Assembly: GCF_900105985.1 (NCBI RefSeq)
Contig: NZ_FNUB01000005.1
Coordinates: 3,100,001-3,164,000 of the forward strand
Reading direction: 5' to 3'
DNA length: 64,000 nt
From: Tenacibaculum sp. MAR_2010_89
GTDB lineage: Bacteria > Bacteroidota > Bacteroidia > Flavobacteriales > Flavobacteriaceae
Position 1 is the stretch's first letter; the number at the start of each line of letters is the position of its first letter. Positions 33,304-42,776 of this stretch are shown here, piece by piece. The notes below the pieces were generated by a model. That model saw nothing but the letters and a program-made list of their open reading frames with translations. It was not told where the DNA came from and ran no database searches. The position numbers were made by a program, and so were the translations under genes.

Positions 33304-35463
33304 TTAAAAATCAAATCTATAATTCATTTTAAAAGCTACTCCCCAATTGGTTCTAGTAATAGTTTTATTAAAATTATCGGTTACTACCAAATACACATAC
33401 GATAATGGTTTATACTCCCATTGTAACCTGCTGCTCACATTAAAATTATCTCGCTGTGTGTTATACTGAACATACGTTGTCCAATTTAACCGATTATTAA
33501 AAAATACTTCACCTGTAAATCGAGTTAAATGAAAGGTTTCTTTTCCTAATAAATCTAAATCTATTTTATTAACATCGTAGTTGAATTGTAAATTTGCAAA
33601 AGGTAGTAGTTGATAGTTTAAATAGGCACCTGCAGCTACTCTACTTCCTGTATAGTAATTTCCTTTTTGTACATTAAAACGATATCTAAATCTTTGATTA
33701 TTTGCTGAATTATACCCTATCTTTAGAATACCGTAATTATATGTACCTGGTATTAATGCATTTCCATTACCTAATGGATCAAAACCGTATTTTAAATCAA
33801 CATAATCATGTTTAAAAACATAATATAAAGCTGATAAGTTTTTAAAAAATAGAGCCCCATTTAAAAAGTGTGATGACTGACTTACAGTTCCACTTTCATT
33901 AAAATAAGTATTGTTATTATAATTTAAATAACGAATGGAATTTAACGCTTTAGAGTTTTCATAAAATTTTTCAAACCTAACACTTCCTGTTGTCTGGGTA
34001 TATCCTTCTCTAATTACTATATTATTTACCGCATCAAAATTATATAACCTTGGAGTAAATCCAACATCAGTAATATAATTTTTACCTACATTTTTCATTG
34101 CTGCACTCCAACTAAAACCTCTTTTATTAAACCATATCCCAGCATTATAAAAGTTATTATCTCCAGAAACATCATCATTAAAACTCTTCCCAAAATTTGC
34201 TATTCCAGTCCATTTATTATTATCTGATTTATAATTCACATTAACTCCTGCAACTCGATTATAATCGTCTATAAATTCAAAACCTGCTGTTTCTTGTCTA
34301 TTAATAAAAAAACCTGTAGCTGTAAAATTTTTAGACAATTGTTGTTCAGCTACAATAGCCCCATAGTTTTGAGATTGAACACTATTTTCTTTTTCAGTTT
34401 GAACATTTAAAACTCCAATTCTTGTTTTAGATGAAACATTACCAGATAATTTTAATCCAAATTGAATTGGACTTTTTGAGCCTATACGCCTTGAATAAAA
34501 AGGATTAACCCCACTTACCCCCAAATTTGAAAACAAATCAGCATTCTCAAGGAAAAAGTTACGTCTTTCAGGGAAATTCACTGCAAAACGAGTAAAATTT
34601 GTTACCTGCTGATCTACATCGATTTGGGAAAAATCAGGATTTATAGTAGCATCAAATTTTAGTGATGAAGTTATATTATACTGTACATCTAAACTTGGCT
34701 TATATGTAGTATTACTAGTATTATTTTTAACATCATTTTGATTATTGATTGTTAAAGAAGGTGTAGCAGTAAAGCGTGATGGAGATATTTTCGGCAAGTG
34801 TTCAATGGTAAATTTTTCAGTAAATCGTAAATCAAATAAACGATAATTCCTTTTCACATTTTTTAAAATAGTCCATGAATTAATTTTAATATCTCTCACA
34901 TAAAATTGAATTCCAAAAACAGTATTATTTTTATTAAAATTTAAAGACTTCAAGGGGATTGCTATCTCATATTGCTTTTGTTTTCCATTCATAAAAGCTT
35001 TTGCTTTCCATACAGTACTCCAACTTGTACTAAAATCATACCCTTCATTTACACGTTCAACAATTCCATCAATTTGTGTACTGTAGCTATTTACTGAAAA
35101 ATAATATGCGTTTTGTTGTTGATTTTGTGTATCTAAAACCATAGCAAATCCATCACTCAAACCTATAGGAGTATCGCGTTTTAATGAACTTACTTGTGTT
35201 TTTGGTGTACTATCATTATAAATTAAACTCACAAATAAATATTCTCCATTATGAAACATTTTTACTGATGTTTGATTCTTTGCTAAACCAACATCAGTAG
35301 GCGCATAATTATAAAATCCTGTATATGCAGTCAATTTATTCCAAGTTTTCTCATTTAATTTACCATCAATTTTAATTTTAGTATCTATAAATTTAATAAT
35401 TGGCTGTTGAGAAAAACTATTTACTATGAAGCTTAATAGTAATAAAGTTAGAAAATTTTTCAT
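33304..35463 (-). CDS. DUF5916 outer-membrane protein with N-terminal CBM9-like domain, copy 1
   Basis: A 719-residue protein with a signal peptide ending NSFSQ. The N-terminal carbohydrate-binding family 9-like sandwich (about 20-200) has IKIDGKLNEKTWNKL, YLFVSLIYND and FAMVLDTQNQQQNAYYFSVN. The DUF5916 barrel (about 230-719) has the hallmark LKFDATINPDFSQIDVDQQV with NFPERRNFFLENADLF, alternating beta strands and a terminal Phe. It likely forms an outer-membrane barrel with a periplasmic or surface ligand-binding domain. It is divergent from a LytS/LytR pair, and a second DUF5916 gene at 45163 is similarly paired with a two-component system. Confidence 0.85.
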   Translation of the reverse strand: MKNFLTLLLLSFIVNSFSQQPIIKFIDTKIKIDGKLNEKTWNKLTAYTGFYNYAPTDVGLAKNQTSVKMFHNGEYLFVSLIYNDSTPKTQVSSLKRDTPIGLSDGFAMVLDTQNQQQNAYYFSVNSYSTQIDGIVERVNEGYDFSTSWSTVWKAKAFMNGKQKQYEIAIPLKSLNFNKNNTVFGIQFYVRDIKINSWTILKNVKRNYRLFDLRFTEKFTIEHLPKISPSRFTATPSLTINNQNDVKNNTSNTTYKPSLDVQYNITSSLKFDATINPDFSQIDVDQQVTNFTRFAVNFPERRNFFLENADLFSNLGVSGVNPFYSRRIGSKSPIQFGLKLSGNVSSKTRIGVLNVQTEKENSVQSQNYGAIVAEQQLSKNFTATGFFINRQETAGFEFIDDYNRVAGVNVNYKSDNNKWTGIANFGKSFNDDVSGDNNFYNAGIWFNKRGFSWSAAMKNVGKNYITDVGFTPRLYNFDAVNNIVIREGYTQTTGSVRFEKFYENSKALNSIRYLNYNNNTYFNESGTVSQSSHFLNGALFFKNLSALYYVFKHDYVDLKYGFDPLGNGNALIPGTYNYGILKIGYNSANNQRFRYRFNVQKGNYYTGSRVAAGAYLNYQLLPFANLQFNYDVNKIDLDLLGKETFHLTRFTGEVFFNNRLNWTTYVQYNTQRDNFNVSSRLQWEYKPLSYVYLVVTDNFNKTITRTNWGVAFKMNYRFDF

Positions 35464-35669
35464 TTTTATATTTTAAGTTTCATCAAAAGTATTATTGTTA
35501 CTAACATCTCATAAAATAAGTAGACAAACTCAGCTTTAACGCAACTAGAAAGTGCTTTTAGTTTCAAATTTTATTTTATCCTCATAAACTACCTATACAA
35601 CATCTTCAAACCCTATTTCGGCAATTTTAATGGTGAAATAGAAGCTATAATTGTATTTTAGCTAACTGT

Positions 35670-36743
35670 ATGATTATTTTTAAAAACAAATATCTTTTTT
35701 CTAGTACCGTATTTTTTAAACATATATTGTTTTGGTTATGTGTGCTCTTTTATTTTATGTTCTCCTCAAACATTACCAACTTTGGCGGAGGATATATCCA
35801 ATTATTTCATTCTACATTAAAAATTTTAATTCCTCAAATAATTACTGCTTATACTTGTTTGTTTGTTTTAGTTCCTAGGTTTTTGAACACAAAAAAAACA
35901 ACACTTTTTATAATTTTGGTGGTACTTTTATTAATATTTATGTATGGGTTTTATCTGTTTTTACATATGTTTTTATATGAACCTAAATACATACAGTTTT
36001 ATAATGAAATTGCTAAAAAATATGCTGAAGAAACATACTTTGAACGGCTTTTAAGTTTTTCAGCTTTTTTAAGTAAGTCTATAAAATTCTTAACTCCTGC
36101 TACATTATTATTAATGGCTAGTTTTTATAAGAATCAACAAAAACTATTAATTTTAAATGAACAAAAAAAGACTGCTGAATTAACAGCCTTAAAACATCAA
36201 TTAAACCCGCATTTTTTATTCAACACATTAAATAATCTATATACTTTAGCTTTAAAAAAATCAGATCAAACCCCTGAAGTTATTGAACGATTATCTGATA
36301 TTTTAGACTATATGTTATATCGTTGTAATGATACTTTTGTCTCGCTTCAAAAAGAAATTGAACTTATTGAAAATTACCTATCTTTAGAAAAAGTTAGGTA
36401 TGGAAAACGAGTGCAAATTTCTTTTGAAAGAAATATTCAGCAAGATGTTAAAATTGCTCCATTGTTATTACTTACTTTTATTGAAAACTCTTTTAAACAT
36501 GGCGTAAGTCAAGAGCTAAATGAAGCTTTCATTACAATTAATATCAGTCTTAAAAACAATCAAATTATTTTTAACATTAAAAATTCTAAACCAACTGTTA
36601 GTTTAGAAAAAAACACTGAAAATTGTATTGGATTAAAAAATATAAAAAAGCAATTAGAATTGATTTATCCTGATAATTTCGATTTAGATATAGAAAATAC
36701 TACAAAATTTTATACCGTAACATTAAAACTACTAGCTAAATAA
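35670..36743 (+). CDS. LytS-type sensor histidine kinase
   Basis: A 357-residue kinase with four transmembrane helices between residues 10 and 155. It has the His_kinase domain with the phosphoacceptor box LKHQLNPHFLFNTLNNLYTL near residue 178, followed by VSLQKEIELIENYLSLEKVR, and an HATPase region (LLLLTFIENSFKHGV with the N box) ending GLKNIKKQLEL. The start codon lies 206 bp from the divergent DUF5916 gene. Its stop overlaps the start of the LytTR regulator gene by one base, so kinase and regulator are cotranscribed. The signal is unknown. Confidence 0.9.
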   Translation: MIIFKNKYLFSSTVFFKHILFWLCVLFYFMFSSNITNFGGGYIQLFHSTLKILIPQIITAYTCLFVLVPRFLNTKKTTLFIILVVLLLIFMYGFYLFLHMFLYEPKYIQFYNEIAKKYAEETYFERLLSFSAFLSKSIKFLTPATLLLMASFYKNQQKLLILNEQKKTAELTALKHQLNPHFLFNTLNNLYTLALKKSDQTPEVIERLSDILDYMLYRCNDTFVSLQKEIELIENYLSLEKVRYGKRVQISFERNIQQDVKIAPLLLLTFIENSFKHGVSQELNEAFITINISLKNNQIIFNIKNSKPTVSLEKNTENCIGLKNIKKQLELIYPDNFDLDIENTTKFYTVTLKLLAK

Positions 36744-37444
36744 TGATTTATAAATGTTTAATTATTGATGATGAAGAATTAGCTAGAGAATTAATAGAAA
36801 CTCACATATCTCAGTTAACAGATTTTGAATTAGTTACTTCTTGTGCAAGTGCTATTGAAGCAAGTAGTATTTTACAACAAGAAACTATCGATTTGCTTTT
36901 TTTAGATATAGAAATGCCAGTTTTAAAAGGAACTGATTTTTTTAAAAACCTAATACAAAAGCCTAAAGTAATTTTCACTACTGCATATCGAGATTATGCT
37001 CTAGATGGTTTTGAATTAAACGCCGTTGATTATTTATTAAAACCTATTACTTTTTCTCGTTTTTTTAAAGCTATTGAAAAGTTTAAATCAATACATTCTA
37101 CTGGTAAACAAACATCTATAAATATTTCACCATCAACAACTAATGACTATATTTTTGTTACTAAAAACAGAAAAAAAATAAAAATTATTTTTACTGATAT
37201 ATTATACATAGAAAGTTTAAAAGATTATGTGAAAATTCATTTAGAAAATGAGTTTCATACTGTAAAATTTAGTATTTCAGCTTTTGAAAAAGAACTAGAC
37301 AATAGATTTGTTCGTATTCATCGTTCTTATATTGTAAACCGTAATAAAATTACTGCTTATACAAAAAACGATGTTGAAATTAATGCTATTGAAATTCCTA
37401 TTAGTGATAATTATAAAGAAAACATACTCGATATTTTAAAATAA
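36743..37444 (+). CDS. LytTR-type response regulator
   Basis: A 233-residue regulator. The receiver domain (1-115) carries the acidic pair IIDDEE, the phospho-acceptor Asp55 in LLFLDIEMP, a Thr in FTTAYRDYAL and Lys in DYLLKPIT. The LytTR DNA-binding domain (about 140-230) has YIFVTKNRKKIKIIFTDILY, YIESLKDYVKIHL and FVRIHRSYIVNRNKI. LytTR proteins bind two direct or inverted half sites; a CTATTTC/GAAATAG inverted repeat at 35613-35641 in the shared promoter region is a candidate. It is coupled to the LytS-type kinase. Confidence 0.93.
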   Translation: MIYKCLIIDDEELARELIETHISQLTDFELVTSCASAIEASSILQQETIDLLFLDIEMPVLKGTDFFKNLIQKPKVIFTTAYRDYALDGFELNAVDYLLKPITFSRFFKAIEKFKSIHSTGKQTSINISPSTTNDYIFVTKNRKKIKIIFTDILYIESLKDYVKIHLENEFHTVKFSISAFEKELDNRFVRIHRSYIVNRNKITAYTKNDVEINAIEIPISDNYKENILDILK

Positions 37445-37475
37445 AAAACTCAGGATATTCTCCTGAGTTTTTTTA
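37444..37475 (+). terminator. Terminator after the LytTR gene
   Basis: ACTCAGGA (37448-37455), TATTC loop, TCCTGAGT (37461-37468) with A-run before and T7 after. Confidence 0.9.
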
Positions 37476-37495
37476 ATATTTTATAATTTGCCCTA

Positions 37496-38230
37496 CTAGT
37501 TCTTAGTCATTGTTAAAACCATAGTAGTTTTAAGATCTTGCCCTTGTACTTTCATTGTCATATCAATTTTAGACTCTGTAGGTACTCCAGATTTTTTATC
37601 AACAGTCATTGTTCCTATAATATCTCCTAATGCCATTCCTTTAACTTTACCCGTTACATCTAATAATACAGTTTTACTTGTAATAGATTTCACTTTATAA
37701 ACAAAGTTAAAATCCATTCCCTTACTATTTTTAGACATATTCCAAGTATCACCAACAGCAACTGCATTTTCAGGATATACAACATTACTTGATTGATTTG
37801 CTAAATCACTTGTTCCTGGAATATTAGGCTCTACTTTTGATTCTAATACTTTTCCTAAGTTATTACCTTTCATAGTTATAACTGCCTGCAACATAGGATC
37901 CATTTGAGACTTCATCATTTTACCAGTATCATCTAAGTCTTCTGCTTTTTTTGAAGAATCATAAGACATTGGCATACCTTGCTGTATCATATTCATTACC
38001 ACTTTGGTAATTTTCATTTCACTAGTATATTCAGAATTAGAAACACTTTTTATGTCTTGCTTCATTTCAATATTCATGTTCATTGACATTACTGTTCCCA
38101 TATTTTGAGACATTTTCATGTCCATAACATAGCTATCTCCTTTTTCATAATTTAAACGCAGTAATACTTTCTCTTGCGCTAATGTTATTGTGCTTACAAA
38201 CAATAATAAAGCGATAATTTTTTTAGTCAT
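37496..38230 (-). CDS. Exported DUF6263-like protein
   Basis: A protein of 244 residues when started at the ATG preceding TKKIIALLLF, which restores a normal signal peptide ending LAQE; an upstream ATG would add 17 residues and displace it. The mature part is beta-rich and unusually rich in Met and Lys (KMSQNMGTVMSMNMNIEMKQ), with GDTWNMSKNSKGMDFNFVYK and the closing VQGQDLKTTMVLTMTKN. DUF6263 proteins are exported and uncharacterised. The gene is convergent with the LytS/LytTR pair, with the terminator of that pair between them. Confidence 0.65.
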   Translation of the reverse strand: MTKKIIALLLFVSTITLAQEKVLLRLNYEKGDSYVMDMKMSQNMGTVMSMNMNIEMKQDIKSVSNSEYTSEMKITKVVMNMIQQGMPMSYDSSKKAEDLDDTGKMMKSQMDPMLQAVITMKGNNLGKVLESKVEPNIPGTSDLANQSSNVVYPENAVAVGDTWNMSKNSKGMDFNFVYKVKSITSKTVLLDVTGKVKGMALGDIIGTMTVDKKSGVPTESKIDMTMKVQGQDLKTTMVLTMTKN

Positions 38231-38376
38231 TTTAATAGTTTTTTGTGGTGTACGAATATACGTAAATAATATTTTTTTCAAACGAGTATCAAATCGTAAA
38301 TCACTATTTTTTAATCATTATTTTTAACAGTGTCATAAAAAAAACTATTTAAATTTAAAAAATTCTCAAATAAGCC

Positions 38377-38411
38377 TTTGATTCTATCTTTTTTTTAGTC
38401 ACTTTTGACTA
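38377..38411 (+). promoter_or_regulatory. Promoter and overlapping palindrome of the E1 gene
   Basis: TTTG (38377-38380) and CACTTTTG (38400-38407) are spaced by 19 bp; the latter differs from TAnnTTTG by one base. The palindrome TAGTCA (38396-38401), CTTT, TGACTA (38406-38411) overlaps the -7 box and could be an operator. Confidence 0.55.
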
Positions 38412-38438
38412 TTCCTTAATCTATTTTAAATTTTTAAA

Positions 38439-40439
38439 ATGAATACTAATACTAAAACCACAATGCTTTATAATAAAGGTTCACTTCAAAACGAGACATT
38501 GATTGACCTTTACAAAAGAATGTTATTACCAAGAATGATAGAAGAGAAAATGTTAATTCTTTTACGTCAAGGGAAAATATCAAAATGGTTTAGTGGTATT
38601 GGGCAAGAAGCCATTTCTGTTGGGGTAACTTATTCTTTAAATAAAGATGAATATATTTTACCAATGCATAGAAATTTAGGCGTTTTTACCACTCGGGATA
38701 TACCTTTAAATAGATTATTTTCTCAATGGCAAGGTAAAGCAAATGGTTTTACAAAAGGAAGAGATCGAAGTTTTCATTTTGGTACTCAAGAATATAATAT
38801 TATTGGAATGATTTCTCATTTAGGGCCTCAATTAGGAGTTGCTGATGGAATAGCTTTAGCCAATAAACTGAAAAATAACAATCATGCTTGTGCCGTTTTT
38901 TGTGGTGATGGTGGTACAAGTGAAGGTGATTTTCATGAAGCTTTAAACGTTGCTTCTGTATGGAGTTTACCCGTTTTATTTTGTATTGAAAATAATGGTT
39001 ATGGACTTTCTACTCCTACTTCAGAGCAGTATAATTGTGAACATATAGCTGATAAAGGTATTGGTTATGGTATGGAATCACATATTATAGATGGTAATAA
39101 TATTTTAGAGGTTTATACTAAAGTTTCTGAATTAGCAGAAAGTATTAGAAATAACCCAAGACCAATTTTATTAGAATTCAAAACTTTTAGAATGCGAGGT
39201 CATGAAGAAGCTAGTGGTACCAAATATGTTCCTACAGAATTAATGGACGCATGGGCTGTTAAAGACCCTTTAGATAACTATAGAGAATATTTAATTACTA
39301 ATGGTATTTTAACTAATACTATAGATGAAGAATTTAGAAATGAAATAAAAAACAACATCAATGAAAATCTTAAGGCTACTTTTGAAGAAGATGTTATTTC
39401 ATCAACAATAGAAAAAGAATTAAATGATGTTTACCAAAAAACTGAATACAAGCATGTTTCTGAAAACTCAGAAACTGAAAACATACGTTTAATAGATGCC
39501 ATTTCAAAAGGGTTAAAACAGGCTATGGAACAAAACGATTCCATTGTTGTTATGGGGCAAGATGTTGCTGAATATGGTGGTGTTTTTAAAATTACAGAAG
39601 GTTTTATTGAGCTTTTTGGTAAAGAACGAGTTCGAAATACTCCTATTTGTGAATCTGCTATAGTCTCTGCTGCATATGGATTAGCTATTAATGGAATGAA
39701 AGCTGTAATGGAAATGCAATTTGCAGATTTTGTTTCTACTGGATTTAATCCAATAGTAAACTTATTAGCTAAATCTCACTATCGCTGGAATCAAAAAGCC
39801 GATGTTGTTATACGAATGCCTTGTGGAGCTGGTGTAGGTGCAGGCCCTTTTCATTCACAATCAAATGAAGCTTGGTTTACAAAAACACCTGGTTTAAAAG
39901 TTGTTTACCCAGCTTTTCCTTATGATGCAAAAGGTTTATTAACAACCGCTATTAACGATCCAAATCCTGTATTGTTTTTTGAACACAAAGGTTTATATAG
40001 AACTATTTACCAAGACGTTCCTACTGATTATTACACACTTCCTATTGGCAAAGCTTCTTTATTAAAAGAAGGTAAAGATGTTACTATTATTGCTTTTGGA
40101 CTTGCATTACATTGGGCTTTAGAAACATTAAAAAAGGATCAAAATATTTCAGCAGATTTAATTGATTTAAGGTCTTTACAACCATTAGATACTGATACAA
40201 TTTTTACTTCTGTTAAGAAAACTGGTAAAGTAATTATTCTTCAAGAAGATTCTTTATTTGGAAGTTTATCTGGAGAAATTTCTTCTCTAATTACAGAAAA
40301 TTGTTTCAAATATTTAGATGCTCCGGTTAAACGTGTTGCTAGTTTAGACACTCCTATTCCTTTTGCTGGAAACCTAGAAAAAGAATACTTGCCAAAACAT
40401 CGATTTGAAAATGAGCTTTCAGAATTATTAGCTTATTAG
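38439..40439 (+). CDS. Branched-chain 2-oxoacid dehydrogenase E1, fused alpha and beta subunits
   Basis: A 666-residue fusion of the two E1 subunits. Residues 1 to about 330 are E1-alpha: KWFSGIGQEAISVGVTYSL, the thiamine diphosphate motif VFCGDGGTSEGDFHEALN with later ENNGYGLSTP, and FKTFRMRGHEEAS. Residues from about 345 are E1-beta, with GQDVAEYGGVFKITEGF, TPICESAIVSAAYGLA, MEMQFADFV, and a C-terminal transketolase domain (KTGKVIILQEDSLFG). It decarboxylates branched-chain 2-oxoacids and passes the acyl group to the E2 lipoyl arm. Fused E1 is usual in this phylum. The E2 gene is 77 bp away on the opposite strand. Confidence 0.92.
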   Translation: MNTNTKTTMLYNKGSLQNETLIDLYKRMLLPRMIEEKMLILLRQGKISKWFSGIGQEAISVGVTYSLNKDEYILPMHRNLGVFTTRDIPLNRLFSQWQGKANGFTKGRDRSFHFGTQEYNIIGMISHLGPQLGVADGIALANKLKNNNHACAVFCGDGGTSEGDFHEALNVASVWSLPVLFCIENNGYGLSTPTSEQYNCEHIADKGIGYGMESHIIDGNNILEVYTKVSELAESIRNNPRPILLEFKTFRMRGHEEASGTKYVPTELMDAWAVKDPLDNYREYLITNGILTNTIDEEFRNEIKNNINENLKATFEEDVISSTIEKELNDVYQKTEYKHVSENSETENIRLIDAISKGLKQAMEQNDSIVVMGQDVAEYGGVFKITEGFIELFGKERVRNTPICESAIVSAAYGLAINGMKAVMEMQFADFVSTGFNPIVNLLAKSHYRWNQKADVVIRMPCGAGVGAGPFHSQSNEAWFTKTPGLKVVYPAFPYDAKGLLTTAINDPNPVLFFEHKGLYRTIYQDVPTDYYTLPIGKASLLKEGKDVTIIAFGLALHWALETLKKDQNISADLIDLRSLQPLDTDTIFTSVKKTGKVIILQEDSLFGSLSGEISSLITENCFKYLDAPVKRVASLDTPIPFAGNLEKEYLPKHRFENELSELLAY

Positions 40440-40462
40440 AATTCTTTTAAAAAATAATAATA

Positions 40463-40496
40463 AAAAAAGCTTAGTAATAATTACTAAGCTTTTTTT
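40463..40496. terminator. Bidirectional terminator between E1 and E2 genes
   Basis: AAAGCTTAGTAA and TTACTAAGCTTT form a stem with a 3-nt centre between A-runs and T-runs (40463-40496), serving both convergent genes. Confidence 0.9.
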
Positions 40497-40515
40497 ATTA
40501 TTCCTGTATGAAGTA

Positions 40516-41817
40516 TTATAAATCTTGATTCACATCCCAAGACTCTAATATTTCTTTTAATGTTTTTATAAACATACCACCTAAAGCTCCGTTAACTACT
40601 CTATGATCATAAGAATGTGATACAATCATTTTTTGACGAATACCAATGAAGTCTCCTTCAGGTGTTTCAACTACTGAAGGCATTTTTCTAATTGCTCCAA
40701 GTGCTAAAATAGCTACTTGAGGTTGATTAATAATTGGTGTTCCCATAATTGAACCAAAACCACCAACATTAGTTACAGTATAAGTTCCTCCTTGAATTTC
40801 ATCTGGCTTTAACTTATTCGCTCTTGCTCTATTTGCTAAATCATTAACTTGTTTAGTCATTCCAACTAAATTTAATTGATCTGCATTTTTAATTACTGGT
40901 ACAATTAAATTTCCATCAGGTAAAGCAGCAGCCATTCCTAAATTAACATTCCCTCTTTTTATAATTTTATCACCATCAACAGCGATATTAATCATAGGAT
41001 GTTTTTTTATAGTTTGAGCTACAGCTTGCATAAAGATTGGAGTAAAGGTTAACTTTTCACCTTCTCTTTTTAAATAAGCATCTTTAACCTTATTTCTCCA
41101 TTTTACAATATTAGTAACATCAATTTCAATAAAAGATTGAACATGAGCAGAAGTTTGAACTGAATCAACCATATGTTTAGCAATTAGCTTACCCATACGA
41201 CTCATTTCAATAATTTGATCTTCTCCACTCATTGTTACTGGAGTAGAAGGAGTTTTCACTTCTTTAACTGCTACTGGTGCAGCTTCTTTCTTTTCAACTT
41301 TTTTAGGCTGATTTCCTCTATTTTCTAAATAAGACAGTATATCATTCTTTGTAACTCTCCCATCTTTTCCAGAACCGTTAATAGTATCAAGCTCATCGAT
41401 AAGAATTCCTTCCTTTTGTGCTATATTTTTAACTAAAGGTGAGTAAAAACGGTCACTTGAAGTTGTATCTAAAGAAGTTGTAACAACTTCTTTTGCTACT
41501 TCTATACTCTTTTCAACTTCAACAACAGCTGCTTTTACATCTTCTTTAACTTCAGAATCAGATTCTCCACCATCACCTTCTGTTTCTATAATTGCAATTG
41601 TTTCTCCAACTTGAACAACTGTATCTTTGTCAAATAAAATTTCAATTAATTTACCTTCAACTTCACTTGGTACTTCACTGTCTACTTTATCGGTAGCTAC
41701 TTCAACAACGGTATCATCTATTTCAATCGTTTCTCCTACTTCTTTTACCCAAGAGGTAATAGTTGCTTCGGCAACACTTTCGCCCATTTTAGGCAACTTC
41801 AATTCGTATTTAGCCAT
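40516..41817 (-). CDS. 2-oxoacid dehydrogenase E2 (dihydrolipoamide acyltransferase)
   Basis: A 433-residue acyltransferase. An N-terminal lipoyl domain (1-75) has the lipoylated Lys44 in EVATDKVDSEVPSE; a long acidic Ala/Val/Glu-rich linker leads to the E3/E1 binding domain (about 125-165, FYSPLVKNIAQKEGILIDEL); the catalytic domain runs from about 205 to the end. The motif near the C-terminus reads YDHRVVNGALGG: His405 is present, but Asn409 stands where the family HxxxDG motif has Asp. It completes the complex with the fused E1 gene. Confidence 0.92.
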   Translation of the reverse strand: MAKYELKLPKMGESVAEATITSWVKEVGETIEIDDTVVEVATDKVDSEVPSEVEGKLIEILFDKDTVVQVGETIAIIETEGDGGESDSEVKEDVKAAVVEVEKSIEVAKEVVTTSLDTTSSDRFYSPLVKNIAQKEGILIDELDTINGSGKDGRVTKNDILSYLENRGNQPKKVEKKEAAPVAVKEVKTPSTPVTMSGEDQIIEMSRMGKLIAKHMVDSVQTSAHVQSFIEIDVTNIVKWRNKVKDAYLKREGEKLTFTPIFMQAVAQTIKKHPMINIAVDGDKIIKRGNVNLGMAAALPDGNLIVPVIKNADQLNLVGMTKQVNDLANRARANKLKPDEIQGGTYTVTNVGGFGSIMGTPIINQPQVAILALGAIRKMPSVVETPEGDFIGIRQKMIVSHSYDHRVVNGALGGMFIKTLKEILESWDVNQDL

Positions 41818-42112
41818 TGTTTGTCTATTTTGTGGATTGCGAAAGTACTAAAAATCGATGGTTTTTCATCATAAAAAATGCTAAAAAACAATTCTTAAGG
41901 ATTAATTCATATTACATTATTACCAACAAAACAAACAAATTCAAACACATTCTATCTTCAAACACTTAAAAAAACTACTAATTTTACCATATTCTCAAAA
42001 TAAAAACAACTATCGTTTTAATCCTTTATTCGTTTAATTTATGACGAATTTTATTTACAATAACATAAAAAACATCTTCATTCTGTTTATGATAAAACAA
42101 CTTTTTATGCTA

Positions 42113-42670
42113 TTATTGATTATTATTACGTTGAATCATACGTAATCTCTCTTCTGCTCTTTCTAATTCTCTTTTAGCTCGTCTTACATTTTCTCTTGCA
42201 TGTTCCATACCATTAAATCCATTTCTTGATCTTGAATGCTTAGTTATTAACTTTTGTAAATCATTTCCTAAAGCTTTTATTTTCTTATACGAATATTGAG
42301 AAACCTCATTTTTGTATAAAAATATTTTCATTGTCTTTTTTCTAAGCGTACATTCAAAAACTAAAGAACCATTACTTTTTTTTGACCAAACATAATTACT
42401 TCCCTGTACTTTTAATTTATATCCTTTTAATTTTTCTTTTAAAAGATTTTGAATTTCATTTCTTTTAGATTTTTGAAATTTGGCTGTGAAATCGTAAGAA
42501 TCATCAGAATTAGAAATACTTGTAGAGTTACTAATTGTTGTTGTAACATCTGTATGTCTATTTCCTGAATAACTACTATTTGATGGTGTAGGTGGCGTAG
42601 GAGGTGTTTGTGCAATTGTTGTAAATACGCTAGTAAACATGAACAAAAAAACTAAATGTGTAATCTTCAT
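42113..42670 (-). CDS. Small exported protein, unknown, next to an OmpR-type two-component system
   Basis: A 185-residue protein with a signal peptide ending IAQ near residue 20 and a following Thr/Pro/Ser-rich linker. A compact region (about 60-140) has KLKVQGSNYVWSKKSNGSLV and TMKIFLYKNEVSQYSYKK, then a charged Arg/Glu-rich coiled coil (ARENVRRAKRELERAEERL) at the C-terminus. I recognise no family. Its promoter has a TACATTTG -7 box (complement of 42700-42707) and, upstream, TTAACC repeats spaced by 11 bp, so it is probably a target of the adjacent OmpR-type regulator. Confidence 0.6.
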   Translation of the reverse strand: MKITHLVFLFMFTSVFTTIAQTPPTPPTPSNSSYSGNRHTDVTTTISNSTSISNSDDSYDFTAKFQKSKRNEIQNLLKEKLKGYKLKVQGSNYVWSKKSNGSLVFECTLRKKTMKIFLYKNEVSQYSYKKIKALGNDLQKLITKHSRSRNGFNGMEHARENVRRAKRELERAEERLRMIQRNNNQ

Positions 42671-42699
42671 AATATGTTATTTTATAATTAATTAGATTA

Positions 42700-42707
42700 C
42701 AAATGTA
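42700..42707 (-). promoter_or_regulatory. -7 box of the 42113 gene
   Basis: The complement reads TACATTTG, a match to TAnnTTTG. No good -33 is present; the TTAACC repeats lie about 30 bp upstream of the box and would replace it as an activator site. Confidence 0.5.
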
Positions 42708-42737
42708 GATAGTGTTTTTAATCAAAAAGAATAAATA

Positions 42738-42761
42738 GTAACCATTAACCTATGATTAACC
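42738..42761. promoter_or_regulatory. TTAACC direct-repeat operator, copy A
   Basis: TTAACC at 42745-42750 and 42756-42761, exactly 11 bp apart, with a further TAACC at 42739-42743. It lies directly upstream of the exported-protein gene at 42113-42670 and just after the end of the regulator gene. OmpR-family regulators bind tandem half sites with 10-11 bp spacing. Confidence 0.55.
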
Positions 42762-42776
42762 TTAAACACAGAAGCA

